Origin: Gymnorhina tibicen
Taxonomy: Eukaryota > Chordata > Aves > Passeriformes > Artamidae
DNA: 64,000 bases
NCBI GenBank assembly: GCA_013399875.1
Contig: VXAZ01001116.1
Coordinates: 640,319-704,318 of the forward strand
Direction: 5' to 3'
Shown: positions 1-10,600 of the stretch, piece by piece
Layout of the letters: the number at the start of each line of letters is the position of its first letter
Numbering within the stretch: position 1 is the first letter of the stretch
Notes under the pieces: generated by a model
Seen by the model: the letters and a program-made list of their open reading frames with translations, nothing else
Database searches by the model: none
What the model was told of the DNA's origin: nothing
Made by a program: the position numbers and the translations under genes

Positions 1-2779
1 TTAGCCAACCATATAGGTGAAACAACTAGAGGTTTTTTGTGTACTGAAACACAGTGCAGGCACTTCTTAACCTATATCCTTGCAGTAGAGTTCAACCTGC
101 TCAGTAACAAAACCATTTAAGGAAGGAAAACTGATATTTATTTCATGAGATCATACTGCAATACCATTGCTCCAATGCCTCTGGCTCTGTTTTGGTGTGG
201 ATGTTGCTTCGGAAAGAATTCTGATAAATAGGCTGAAGAAATGCAGCATATTAGTATGTTAAGAAAAGTGACATATTAAATTATGTGTACATTGCATTAG
301 CAGACACTATCTCCATATCTCCAAGGCAGTGTGTCACGTCTGCTTTGTGATTTTTTTAGTTGATCAGTTATAAACAAAGGGAGTAAAATTTTCATTGGTG
401 CACCTGTATTGCACCAATGAAACAAGCAATTTTGTGCCTAACAGGCCATACAAATGCACTCTCATGCTCTTGAGGATTTTCTGAGTACAAACATTATTAT
501 GAACCTAACTGAGATTGAAGTGACAAATGGTACAGCCAGAAGCCATGTTATCTGTTTATAATAATAATCTTTCCCTCTTGAAAGCTATATCCAACCATGA
601 TATGATTTCAAGGTAAAATTAAAGAAATGTGTTTCCTGAAATGGAGTTTGGGTCGATCCAGTCACAGTTCACTGGATGAAGGGTAGTTTCAAGCCTTTAT
701 TGCAGTCTGAATTTCCAGGGAAACACTATGCTTTGAACCCAAGACCTGTGCAACTGGAGAATGGAATAAAGAAGCTATAATAAATTGTGTTACTCTATTA
801 AGAGCTAAGAATCTTTCAAGTGCCTGCAGCTAGTGTCTTACTTTTTAATTACATAAGATATCATCTTTAAACATAGAGAAAAGCTTTGTTTATGATTTGT
901 CCTTCTGCCACAAAAATGTGTATTATTGCTGAATTCCAAGGCATTCTTTTTCATGAGCCATTTCAGGCCAGAAGTTCACAAGTGCTTTAAGCTGGCATTT
1001 GCCATCATTGACCCTAAGAAAACTGCCCTGCTGACTTTCTCCACTTCTGCTCACTTCCTCCACCTCTCCTGCCTGCTGTTGCATTTCTCCACCCTGGCAC
1101 AAAGCTATGTGCAGCTGAGTGGCAGACTGGGACAGGGAGCTGGTCCAAGCTCAGTCTAAAGTGAGAGAGGGGAAAAAATGCTTTCTACACTATTGCATGA
1201 GAAATTTAAGCACAAGGATGAAGGCAGTGAACTAACAAGATCAGGCAGAAGCTGCTGGGGAAGGGTGTTCAGCAAGGTTGGTGCTTTGAGCGCCAGTGCC
1301 AGCTCCTGGAATTACGGTGTGTGATTATCCTGCTCTCGCCAGTGACACTCAGCACCCTTCTCCTTCCCTTCACTGAGAAATCTTCAAATCCTGAGAGGAG
1401 CAGGCTATACATAGCTCTAACCATGTAAATGTGTGCCTCAAGCATTTCTTAAATCTGTTATAGATGCTTCTAAAACTAAAGGAAAACTATAATTTACATC
1501 CTACAGAGTTTTCATTTGCACACTGAAAACAAGTATATTTGCTTTAGAGCTGTCAAAGCAAAATGTCAGTTATTTGGTGTTAGATTCCTGTCAGTTATTT
1601 GGTATTAGACTTATGTTAACTCTGTCCTAGGACTTTCTTTTTTGCACTTCTGCCAGAGTAATTTTGAAATTATAATACAACTTTGGTCCAATCTAAGACA
1701 TGTGTGCAGTGTAAGCATGGGGTGTGTTGTATCCTGTGTTTCCAAACTGAAAGTAATTAAACATCCTGAATTACAGTTCGTTCAGAAAAGGCATCATGTG
1801 AATTCTCTGTGGGCAAGATTCCACATTTTGTCTCCCATTCCTGCACACCAGAGCAACAGCTCTGCTAGGGAGCTGTATGTCTAAGGAGGCAAAGCAGAGT
1901 TTCTAACAACTATTTTAATAAGTGTTCTATTTTACATGATTTTCTTTTTTAATGGATATGAGTTCAGAAAAGAGCATCTCATTCTTCTATGAGATAAAAT
2001 AGGAGTGGGAGGAAATACTCATCAAAAGCTGATAGGTCATGACATGCCTGGTTTGGAGTGGGTATTACCTAAGGAGAAAAGCTTTTGTTTCCCTAGGAGG
2101 GAAAGGGAAAAATATTCAGTAAAATAGAAAACCTGCATGATGATTTCATTATGTCAGGTCAGTGATCCAGTTTGATGGACTAGGACAGTTAGTACCAGCA
2201 AATCTACTGGCTAAGCATGCAAAGGAGGAGGTTACCCACCCTTCCAGGCTTATTAAAAAAGACTGCAGGCATCATGGATCCTTTTAAGGACAGTTAAAGA
2301 TGGCAGTTGTCTTTGCTGGTCGCATATAGTTAGGTAACTTGTTGCCTGGAAACACAATCCCAGTGGTTTATACACTATAAAGAGTCAATTAAAAAGCCGT
2401 CTTTGTTCCAAATTGTAAGTACTCTCTTATTTTCAGCTTTTGCCTCCTATAAGGCAACCGTTCTATATTCTGTAAATTAGCCATAATAGACATTACACTA
2501 ATTAAATCCCTTCATAAAAGTAACCCTTCATAAAAATAACTCATGGTAAGAATGAGTACTTGAAAAAGCACAACTAACTTAGAAGGGTGTAAAGGACTGA
2601 GCATCCTTTTGGCCATCCTTTCTTGATTGACTGAGTAACAAAAAGGTGTGGGATAAAGTAAAGATCACTTTAAAGTGCCCAAGAGATAAAAGTGAGGAAA
2701 ATAAAATACCAGTGGAAAGCTATTAAGGGATCTGGCTGCAGGCAGCACACTTGTGTTTGCATAAGGGCTGTCCTTCAGA
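1..2779. other. Intergenic DNA, nothing recognised
   Basis: No open reading frame here is longer than about 80 codons, and none resembles a known protein. I saw no tRNA-like, CR1-like or LTR-like signature. The composition is AT-rich, like the rest of the window. If the gene at 43975-44103 is TBC1D22A, this lies in the interval 3' of that gene. Distal regulatory elements could be present but cannot be seen without cross-species alignment. Confidence 0.5.
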
Positions 2780-3112
2780 CAGACTCGTCAGCATGCTTGG
2801 CCCTTTATAGAACATCAGAGACTCCGAGGCTCAATTTAAAATAAAACCTGATCAAACACTGTCTGTAATCTATGCCTACCCTGAAGTGAAGGGAAATACT
2901 CCTGAGGAATGAGCTATGTGCTGCTTCTGAATTACAAACACCTCAGCCCAGATTACAAAGAGACAAGGTGTTCAGTCTCACTGGCCCATTTTAGGAACTT
3001 GGCTCCGTATCTGAAGAGATGCCTCAAGAAAGGATCACAAAATAAATCTGCTGAAGGGGAAGCTGCTTATCTAGCCCAGAGGAGACAGAACAGGTTTTTT
3101 CCTTTTTTTTTT
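2780..3112 (+). repeat. Copy 1 (partial) of triplicated segment; end of contig 1
   Basis: Reads the same as 4760-5092 at a constant offset of 1980 bases. It stops inside a poly-T run directly before the single N at 3113. I infer that the contig assembly broke at the homopolymer and that contig 3 (from 4760) covers the same 333 bases again. No gene is recognised here; the short frame starting at 2909 recurs in all three copies and has no known relative. Confidence 0.9.
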
Positions 3113-3113
3113 N

Positions 3114-4758
3114 TGTAATCTATGCCTACCCTGAAGTGAAGGGAAATACTCCTGAGGAATGAGCTATGTGCTGCTTCTGAATTACAAACACCTCAGCCCA
3201 GATTACAAAGAGACAAGGTGTTCAGTCTCACTGGCCCATTTTAGGAACTTGGCTCCGTATCTGAAGAGATGCCTCAAGAAAGGATCACAAAATAAATCTG
3301 CTGAAGGGGAAGCTGCTTATCTAGCCCAGAGGAGACAGAACAGGTTTTTTCCTTTTTTTTTTTTTCCCTGTTCTCCTTCCTTTCCATCTCCTCCCATCTG
3401 GAGGAATCTGTCTGAGATACGCACCGCCCAAGGGTAAATCTTTCTTCCCTGAAAGTAGCAGGCTTCATCCAGTCCTTTCATGCAGTTGCATGGTAGTTAA
3501 CTCACCTAAGATGCAGGCTGTTTTATTTCCTTCGTGTCTGCATATTTTGAAACTGCAGTTTCAGAACTACCTCCCTGGAGGAGACTAAACTGCTGGCCAG
3601 GCTGAGGACAGGCTGTAAGAACATAAAGAGCAAAGGAGCCTGTCTCAAAACACTGTTAGGGCCACTGAAGGATCTGGCCATAAGATAATCCACCACAGCA
3701 GGTACTTGAAATAAGCACAGAAGGGAGGAATTTGCAATAGGAAGGTGCTAATTCCCGACCTGGCGAGGCGAGATCTGGTTCGCACATCCTGGTTCCTGTA
3801 TCCAGACAAAAATTCCCACTGTGGCAAACTGTGAGAAAGGAAGCAACTGCTCATACACATATCACCCAACTTATGGGAACAGCATTTGCAACCACCCTGT
3901 GGATGCCCAGAACCTGGGCTGTATAAAGGTGGTACCCGCAGAAGAACAACTCCGGAGCCCCACCACCGAGAAGCCCAGGGTGAAGAAGGACCAACAGGAT
4001 GCCACTGGCTCCATGGGTAGTGCCTATCTTCTGCTTAATGTTTTTCCTCTGCTCCACCCCACCCTTTTCTATTTCTCTCTATCTCTCTACCTCACTGTTA
4101 AATAAAATCCATATTACTGATTTTGGCACATGGTCTCATTTGCACCTTACTTTGGGCAGAGGCACCTCTCACTAACTGAATCATAGCTCCAGCTGCAGCC
4201 CTTGTCGAAGACGGGTCACGGTACAGTCCTGGCTGCAAAACCAACCAGGGCACAAAGAAAGCTACCAGCACTGAAACTGGATTGCTACCTACACCACCAG
4301 GGAACATGTTGGGAAGGGGATCTCTGGCATTTCAGATCCCAGTGTAAGCATTTTACAACCTAGATAGCATTTTACTCAGATGCTGCATAATATATCAACA
4401 GTTCTCAGAAAAGGACTGCAACTCAGGATTTTCCTTTCCCTTCTTCCACGTGAGGATCCCAATTTCTGATCCAGGAGCTAGGCTAAGAGCATGTCTAATG
4501 CATCAAACATCCATGCTGAGACAGATGGCACAGCATCCACTTTGTGAAACGTGAAAGCACTCAGGTGTAACACAGATGCCAAAATGCTCGATATTGTCAA
4601 ATATCAGGCATCTGTGAGCATGCACAGAGGCGAAGTTCCATGCTTCTATGGTACATAGGGTTACGCAGCAGCTGAGCAAAATGCTTTGGGATTTAGTCAT
4701 CAAACTGTACTTATGTTTTTCAGAGCAATATAGGATTTCATCTTCAAAATCGTGAGTG
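3114..4758 (+). repeat. Copy 2 of triplicated segment; small contig between two single Ns
   Basis: This 1645-base block lies exactly between the Ns at 3113 and 4759. It matches 4844-6488 at a constant offset of 1730. I found two substitutions by eye: T at 3365 against A at 5095, and C at 3796 against A at 5526. That level of difference fits two alleles of one locus, and the N on each side shows separate contigs. I infer an unmerged haplotype contig rather than a biological tandem duplication. Confidence 0.9.
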
Positions 4759-4759
4759 N

Positions 4760-6488
4760 CAGACTCGTCAGCATGCTTGGCCCTTTATAGAACATCAGAG
4801 ACTCCGAGGCTCAATTTAAAATAAAACCTGATCAAACACTGTCTGTAATCTATGCCTACCCTGAAGTGAAGGGAAATACTCCTGAGGAATGAGCTATGTG
4901 CTGCTTCTGAATTACAAACACCTCAGCCCAGATTACAAAGAGACAAGGTGTTCAGTCTCACTGGCCCATTTTAGGAACTTGGCTCCGTATCTGAAGAGAT
5001 GCCTCAAGAAAGGATCACAAAATAAATCTGCTGAAGGGGAAGCTGCTTATCTAGCCCAGAGGAGACAGAACAGGTTTTTTCCTTTTTTTTTTTTACCCTG
5101 TTCTCCTTCCTTTCCATCTCCTCCCATCTGGAGGAATCTGTCTGAGATACGCACCGCCCAAGGGTAAATCTTTCTTCCCTGAAAGTAGCAGGCTTCATCC
5201 AGTCCTTTCATGCAGTTGCATGGTAGTTAACTCACCTAAGATGCAGGCTGTTTTATTTCCTTCGTGTCTGCATATTTTGAAACTGCAGTTTCAGAACTAC
5301 CTCCCTGGAGGAGACTAAACTGCTGGCCAGGCTGAGGACAGGCTGTAAGAACATAAAGAGCAAAGGAGCCTGTCTCAAAACACTGTTAGGGCCACTGAAG
5401 GATCTGGCCATAAGATAATCCACCACAGCAGGTACTTGAAATAAGCACAGAAGGGAGGAATTTGCAATAGGAAGGTGCTAATTCCCGACCTGGCGAGGCG
5501 AGATCTGGTTCGCACATCCTGGTTCATGTATCCAGACAAAAATTCCCACTGTGGCAAACTGTGAGAAAGGAAGCAACTGCTCATACACATATCACCCAAC
5601 TTATGGGAACAGCATTTGCAACCACCCTGTGGATGCCCAGAACCTGGGCTGTATAAAGGTGGTACCCGCAGAAGAACAACTCCGGAGCCCCACCACCGAG
5701 AAGCCCAGGGTGAAGAAGGACCAACAGGATGCCACTGGCTCCATGGGTAGTGCCTATCTTCTGCTTAATGTTTTTCCTCTGCTCCACCCCACCCTTTTCT
5801 ATTTCTCTCTATCTCTCTACCTCACTGTTAAATAAAATCCATATTACTGATTTTGGCACATGGTCTCATTTGCACCTTACTTTGGGCAGAGGCACCTCTC
5901 ACTAACTGAATCATAGCTCCAGCTGCAGCCCTTGTCGAAGACGGGTCACGGTACAGTCCTGGCTGCAAAACCAACCAGGGCACAAAGAAAGCTACCAGCA
6001 CTGAAACTGGATTGCTACCTACACCACCAGGGAACATGTTGGGAAGGGGATCTCTGGCATTTCAGATCCCAGTGTAAGCATTTTACAACCTAGATAGCAT
6101 TTTACTCAGATGCTGCATAATATATCAACAGTTCTCAGAAAAGGACTGCAACTCAGGATTTTCCTTTCCCTTCTTCCACGTGAGGATCCCAATTTCTGAT
6201 CCAGGAGCTAGGCTAAGAGCATGTCTAATGCATCAAACATCCATGCTGAGACAGATGGCACAGCATCCACTTTGTGAAACGTGAAAGCACTCAGGTGTAA
6301 CACAGATGCCAAAATGCTCGATATTGTCAAATATCAGGCATCTGTGAGCATGCACAGAGGCGAAGTTCCATGCTTCTATGGTACATAGGGTTACGCAGCA
6401 GCTGAGCAAAATGCTTTGGGATTTAGTCATCAAACTGTACTTATGTTTTTCAGAGCAATATAGGATTTCATCTTCAAAATCGTGAGTG
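4760..6488 (+). repeat. Copy 3 (complete) of triplicated segment; start of contig 3
   Basis: Contains all of copy 1 (as 4760-5092) and all of copy 2 (as 4844-6488), then runs on without a break into unique sequence at 6489. It is therefore the best candidate for the true locus. Collapsing the artefact would shorten the window by 1980 bases and join 2779 directly to 4760. Confidence 0.85.
5344..5960 (+). mobile_element. Candidate solo LTR of an avian endogenous retrovirus (also in copy 2, 3614-4230)
   Basis: The segment starts near a TGTAAGAACA and contains a TATAAA at 5652-5657. About 175 bases downstream there is a pyrimidine-rich stretch and then AATAAA at 5831-5836. Promoter, then poly(A) signal, then a short tail is the order expected in an LTR (U3-R-U5). 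The same signals are at 3922-3927 and 4101-4106 in copy 2. I could not find a target-site duplication or a firm TG...CA boundary, so both limits are approximate. A short unrelated promoter plus poly(A) signal is the alternative. Confidence 0.33.
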
Positions 6489-7079
6489 GGATTATTGTTT
6501 GATATTTTGTCACTGGCCCATCTGGAGCCTGCCATTATAGCTTCCTCCAGGACCAACCATTTTTAACATGTGGTATCTGCCACTGGAAAATAATTAAGCT
6601 CATTTAATTTGCAGGATTAGAAATCAGTCTACAGGACTGCTTTTTGTGAAGAATGGGTAGGTGTGGTACAGCTCCAAAGTAGCAGATAAAGTCTGCAAAC
6701 TAATTGCAATATAGAGAAATGAATTAGTAGCTATTATCTTATTATCTGGCTTATTATGCACTCCAGATCAAAGTCCCAAATGCATTTGTATATTCTCTCA
6801 CACAGTACTGCCACATTTTATGTCCCAGACATGGATTTCCTTTTCTGCACACAGGAGGAAATGGGTACCTTGGTCTGGAACTGTTGCAGCAGCACTGGGA
6901 GTGTAGAGAGAGGTCAGCAAAAAAGAAATGCTGAAGTGAAACCTGTATCTGAAACATTTTCTGCAAAGGAGGTCTGAAAATATCTTTTAGGGTGAGTTGC
7001 TCATATCAGTCTTGATATACAGACCTTTCATCTGTGGGGGGTTTTTTTGTGTGCCTGTTTGTATTAAATACAATAAATT
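6489..7079. other. Intergenic DNA, nothing recognised
   Basis: Unique sequence after the triplicated block. The frames at 6754-6977 overlap on both strands and resemble nothing known. No repeat signature was seen before the CR1 fragment begins. Confidence 0.45.
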
Positions 7080-7625
7080 CAGGTGGGAAGGGACCTCGGG
7101 ATGTCTCTAGACCAATCTCCTCCTCAGAGCAGTGTCAGCTCTTAGACAAGACCAGGTTACTCAGGGCTTTATCTAGCTGAGTCTCAAAAAACTAAAAGGA
7201 TAAAGACTGCACATATTCTGTGGGCAACCCAGCCCACAGCTTCATTGTCCCCATGGAGAAAAAGGGTCCTTTCCTGTCTTTCTTCTGTTCTTTCTTTCTC
7301 CTTTCCTTTCCTTTCCTTTCCTTTCCTTTCCTTTCCTTTCCTTTCCTTTCCTTTCCTTTCCTTTCCTTTCCTTTCCTTTCCTTTCATCTAAACCTTCCTG
7401 TTTTAGCTCATGCCTATTGTCTCTCATCTTCCTTCCATATCCCGTTGTGCAGGGCCTGGCTCCGCCTCCTCAATGACTTCCTGCAGGCACCTGGAGTGGC
7501 TCTTTAGCCCACTAGAAGCTATCCCTGCTCCAGGCCAGTCATCCCCAGCTCCCTCTGCCTCTCCTGACAGGGCAAGTGCTCCAGTTCCCCACCATTGTGG
7601 TGCCCCTCAGGTGAACTCAGTTGTG
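7080..7625 (-). mobile_element. CR1 LINE fragment, 3' part, interrupted by a pentanucleotide array
   Basis: Read on the plus strand, the segment opens with a GGGAAGGGACCT block and a TCTAGACCAATCTCCT block. It continues with wording typical of reverse-complement CR1: a CCCAGCCCACAG block, TTTTAGCTCATGCC, and a run around TGGTGCCCCTC near 7600. CR1 is the main bird LINE; its 3' end faces the low coordinate here, so the element is on the minus strand. It lacks the usual ATTCTATG end repeats and is old and diverged. The stretch 7301-7385 inside it is simple-sequence expansion. Limits are approximate. Confidence 0.7.
7301..7385 (+). repeat. (CTTTC)17 pentanucleotide microsatellite
   Basis: Seventeen perfect head-to-tail copies of CTTTC (85 bases), bordered on the left by an imperfect CTTT-rich stretch from about 7268. 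The strand is polypurine/polypyrimidine, so the glycine/lysine/glutamate-rich frame on the minus strand and the serine/phenylalanine/leucine-rich frame on the plus strand are products of the repeat, not genes. Confidence 0.97.
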
Positions 7626-10600
7626 GTTATGAGTCTCTGCCTGGGGCTGGGAACCAAAACCATTTTCTCTCTTTTCTACAACACTTCCACTAGATGATGC
7701 AAATACTCAGGAAATAGAGAACTCCTCTTCAGTGCCTTCTTCCCTTTGTGGAGGCAGCTTCCAAGCCACTTCTCTGTGCTCCTTAAAGGCTCCTCGATAC
7801 CTGGTGCACTAGGATGGGAAGGTGTGTGTGCTCTGCAGATACGCCTGGCCTGTACAGCTGAGGGTGGAAGGCTGCTTGAGCCACTGTGCCAAATTTTTAT
7901 CTCCAAGTCGTTTGGGAATGGGGGAAGAAAGGTGAGTTGTTTCCTTTTGTACTTCTTTGTTTTAGCTTAGCAGCTGCTTCATTCAGTTGAACTTTATTAT
8001 TTCTCATCCAGTGTGATTTTGGAAGTCACAGCTTCTCCAGCTGTTTTGCATGGCTCTAAGCCTTAAGTTTCCTTGTTAAGATGAACTTCATTTTCCAGCT
8101 ATTGATCTTACCTTCTAAATTTTTCATTCCCTTTTTGAAGCTGCAGCCAAATAGAAATGTTCCTGCCACTGACTGTGATTTTCTCACATGAAAATTAAGC
8201 TCAGTGTATATGGGTATGTAAAGGTAATGAAATCACACCATCATCTGAGAAAAATCAAAGCCTTTACCAAGTAGCTTTTATGAAGTTTTTCTCTTGTTTT
8301 CCTGTACAGTGGAGGGCCATAGTCTCTCTTGGCCTAAGTGGGGCACTACTCAGATGATAGATATTCTGATTCCATATAACATTCTTAATGATTCTGTTTA
8401 CTCTCATAGATTCACTTTCAGCAGATTAATGATGGTTTTCTTTCTACAGAAGATGATTCAGTAATAATACTTTTGGGTAAGAAAGAAAAACTTACCAGAT
8501 AGAATTGCTAATATTGAGGTGAAATATTGTACAGGACAGAATTGTAAATTACTACCACATACACATACCTGAAATGCCTAAAATTCAGCTGAATTGTTTG
8601 TACATTTATTCTTCTGTGAATGTGGGGAAATTAGTTAGAGTAAGGTGGTGATCATTAGTCAACTATCAGATTAAGAGGTAGGAAATGTTGACTTCATGGA
8701 CCCACACAACTATGTAATGAAATTTTCTCCTGTTTTTAATCAGTGTAACCCTAATTATAAATTCATAAACCAGCCTACTGACCAAACTACTCCAAGCAAA
8801 TTGTTTCTGTGCACAGCACTCAGTTGCAGGAAGGGCATTTGTCATAGAAATGGAGGAACAAGCAAGAATTAGAAAAAAATTTCCAGAAAATACTTTTTCA
8901 GAGTTTTATTTTGCTGTTGTTAGGAGAGCTCTTACTTATTTTAGGAAAGCCATAGTCAGACAGACTTTTTAGGCATCTAGTCTAAGCTCTGAAGCCTGAT
9001 CATGTACCTCCTGGAGGCAGATGTTTCAGTAGTCACCAAGTAGCCCCTGAGATCTCAGTATTCTTCCCCAAGTGCAGCTCAAACCAGCAGAAGCCAAGTG
9101 GTGGCAAACAGCTCAGGCACAATGATGGGATGCTCCTGAAACCTGCCAGAATCAGAGCATGGACATTGTGGTGTCTGAAGAGTATTGGGCAGCAGGACAC
9201 GTTCAGCACTTGTAAAGCCTGGTCCATGGTTATGGATGGACGCAGTGGCACCTCATGTTTCCAGAGCTTGGCAAGGAGGAGCAGTGGCTGCCAGCCCAGA
9301 CAGGTGTCAGAGGGGTGACACTGCTGCTCCGGCTGGGTGTCCCTACCTGGGCCAGCCATGGGGAATGGGAGGGCCAGGCACTGCCCTGCAGCTGCAGAGG
9401 GAGAGCGTGTAACTGGGGCTGAGCCACGCAGGGGACATAGTGGGGTGTAAATCAGGCTCTGGTCCCCAAACTCAGATGGGTGCAAGAGCCATACGGATGG
9501 CACCAGATATAAAAGTTCCCTGTGTACTCTCAAACTAGCAGGACTTCTTGTCAGGAAGGCTGGCTGCCCTCTACCACCCTCTGGATTTCAGTTTTCATCT
9601 ATCAGTTTTACATGGCAGTCACTCGGATACCTCAGGGATGGAAAATAGTGTAAAGCAAACAATTATACTTCATCCTCGCCTAAGCATGGTAATCACTGTG
9701 AACGTTAACACAGCTGTTAATCCCCCATTTAATAATGAAAATGCCTGTCTCAAAACCTGTCTGACTTTTATCTGTAAGCAATGATACTACGATGCTCTGG
9801 CCATCCTTTGATCTTAGATACAACGAGACTTTGAAAAGTAGCAGACTGTCCATTCCAGCCTCAGAAGTCTCCTCTCTGATCACAATGTTTCTGTCAGAAC
9901 AACCCTACTTTTATGCTGCACTTGCAAACAAAGGTCCTGCTTTCTTTCCTCACCTCTTCGCATCTTTTGTGACCTATTTCCCAACAAAACTTTGGTCTTT
10001 TTAGAATGGAAAAATTTGCATTTTTCCTTCATTTATGTTTTTTTTTTCTTTTCGTTTTGATGCCATTGATGACATGCTGAACTCAGATCTCTGCTCTCAG
10101 CACTCCCTTCCTCCCTCTGGCTCAGTTTGTGCCACCCCTCCCCACCTTCCTGTGCTCCTTCCTCTTTATGCTATTTGGTTTATGAACTCAATGAATATAA
10201 CTGTTCTGTTTAGGAAAAAAAGATCACTTTTTCTTTTGATCCACTTCCAGTGCTCATTGTACTACCTCTTATTCCATTTCTTCTACAAATGTCATTGTTA
10301 AGCCCCTTTTTTCGAAAGTATATGCCTTTTTTTGATTCAAAAATCACTACTTCAGTGCCTTTCGAGAACTCTTTTATCAGTGCTGGTATCTTTTGTCAAC
10401 TCCCACCACATTTTCAATCTCCATTTTGCTCAGTATGATCCCTGAAGAGTTATGTTGTATTTTTCTTACCTCTCTTCTCCTCAGTGCTCATTTCACACAG
10501 ATTCCCATGTTACAAACAGCACAGTTACTGTAATCCTTCATATTTTTGGACAAACTACACATTTTACCTTCTGAACATTAGTACACTGAAATTTGTTTCA

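Noticed and set aside
2909..3437. Repeated 69- and 92-codon frames suggesting a tandem gene family
   Set aside because: They are the same sequence counted again because of assembly duplication, and have no recognisable protein features.
7184..7427. Lysine/glycine/glutamate-rich minus frames
   Set aside because: Direct translation of the CTTTC pentanucleotide array in two registers; not a gene.
9033..9533. 166-codon minus frame
   Set aside because: No known motif; adjacent plus-strand frames also open; typical of a GC-richer non-coding patch.
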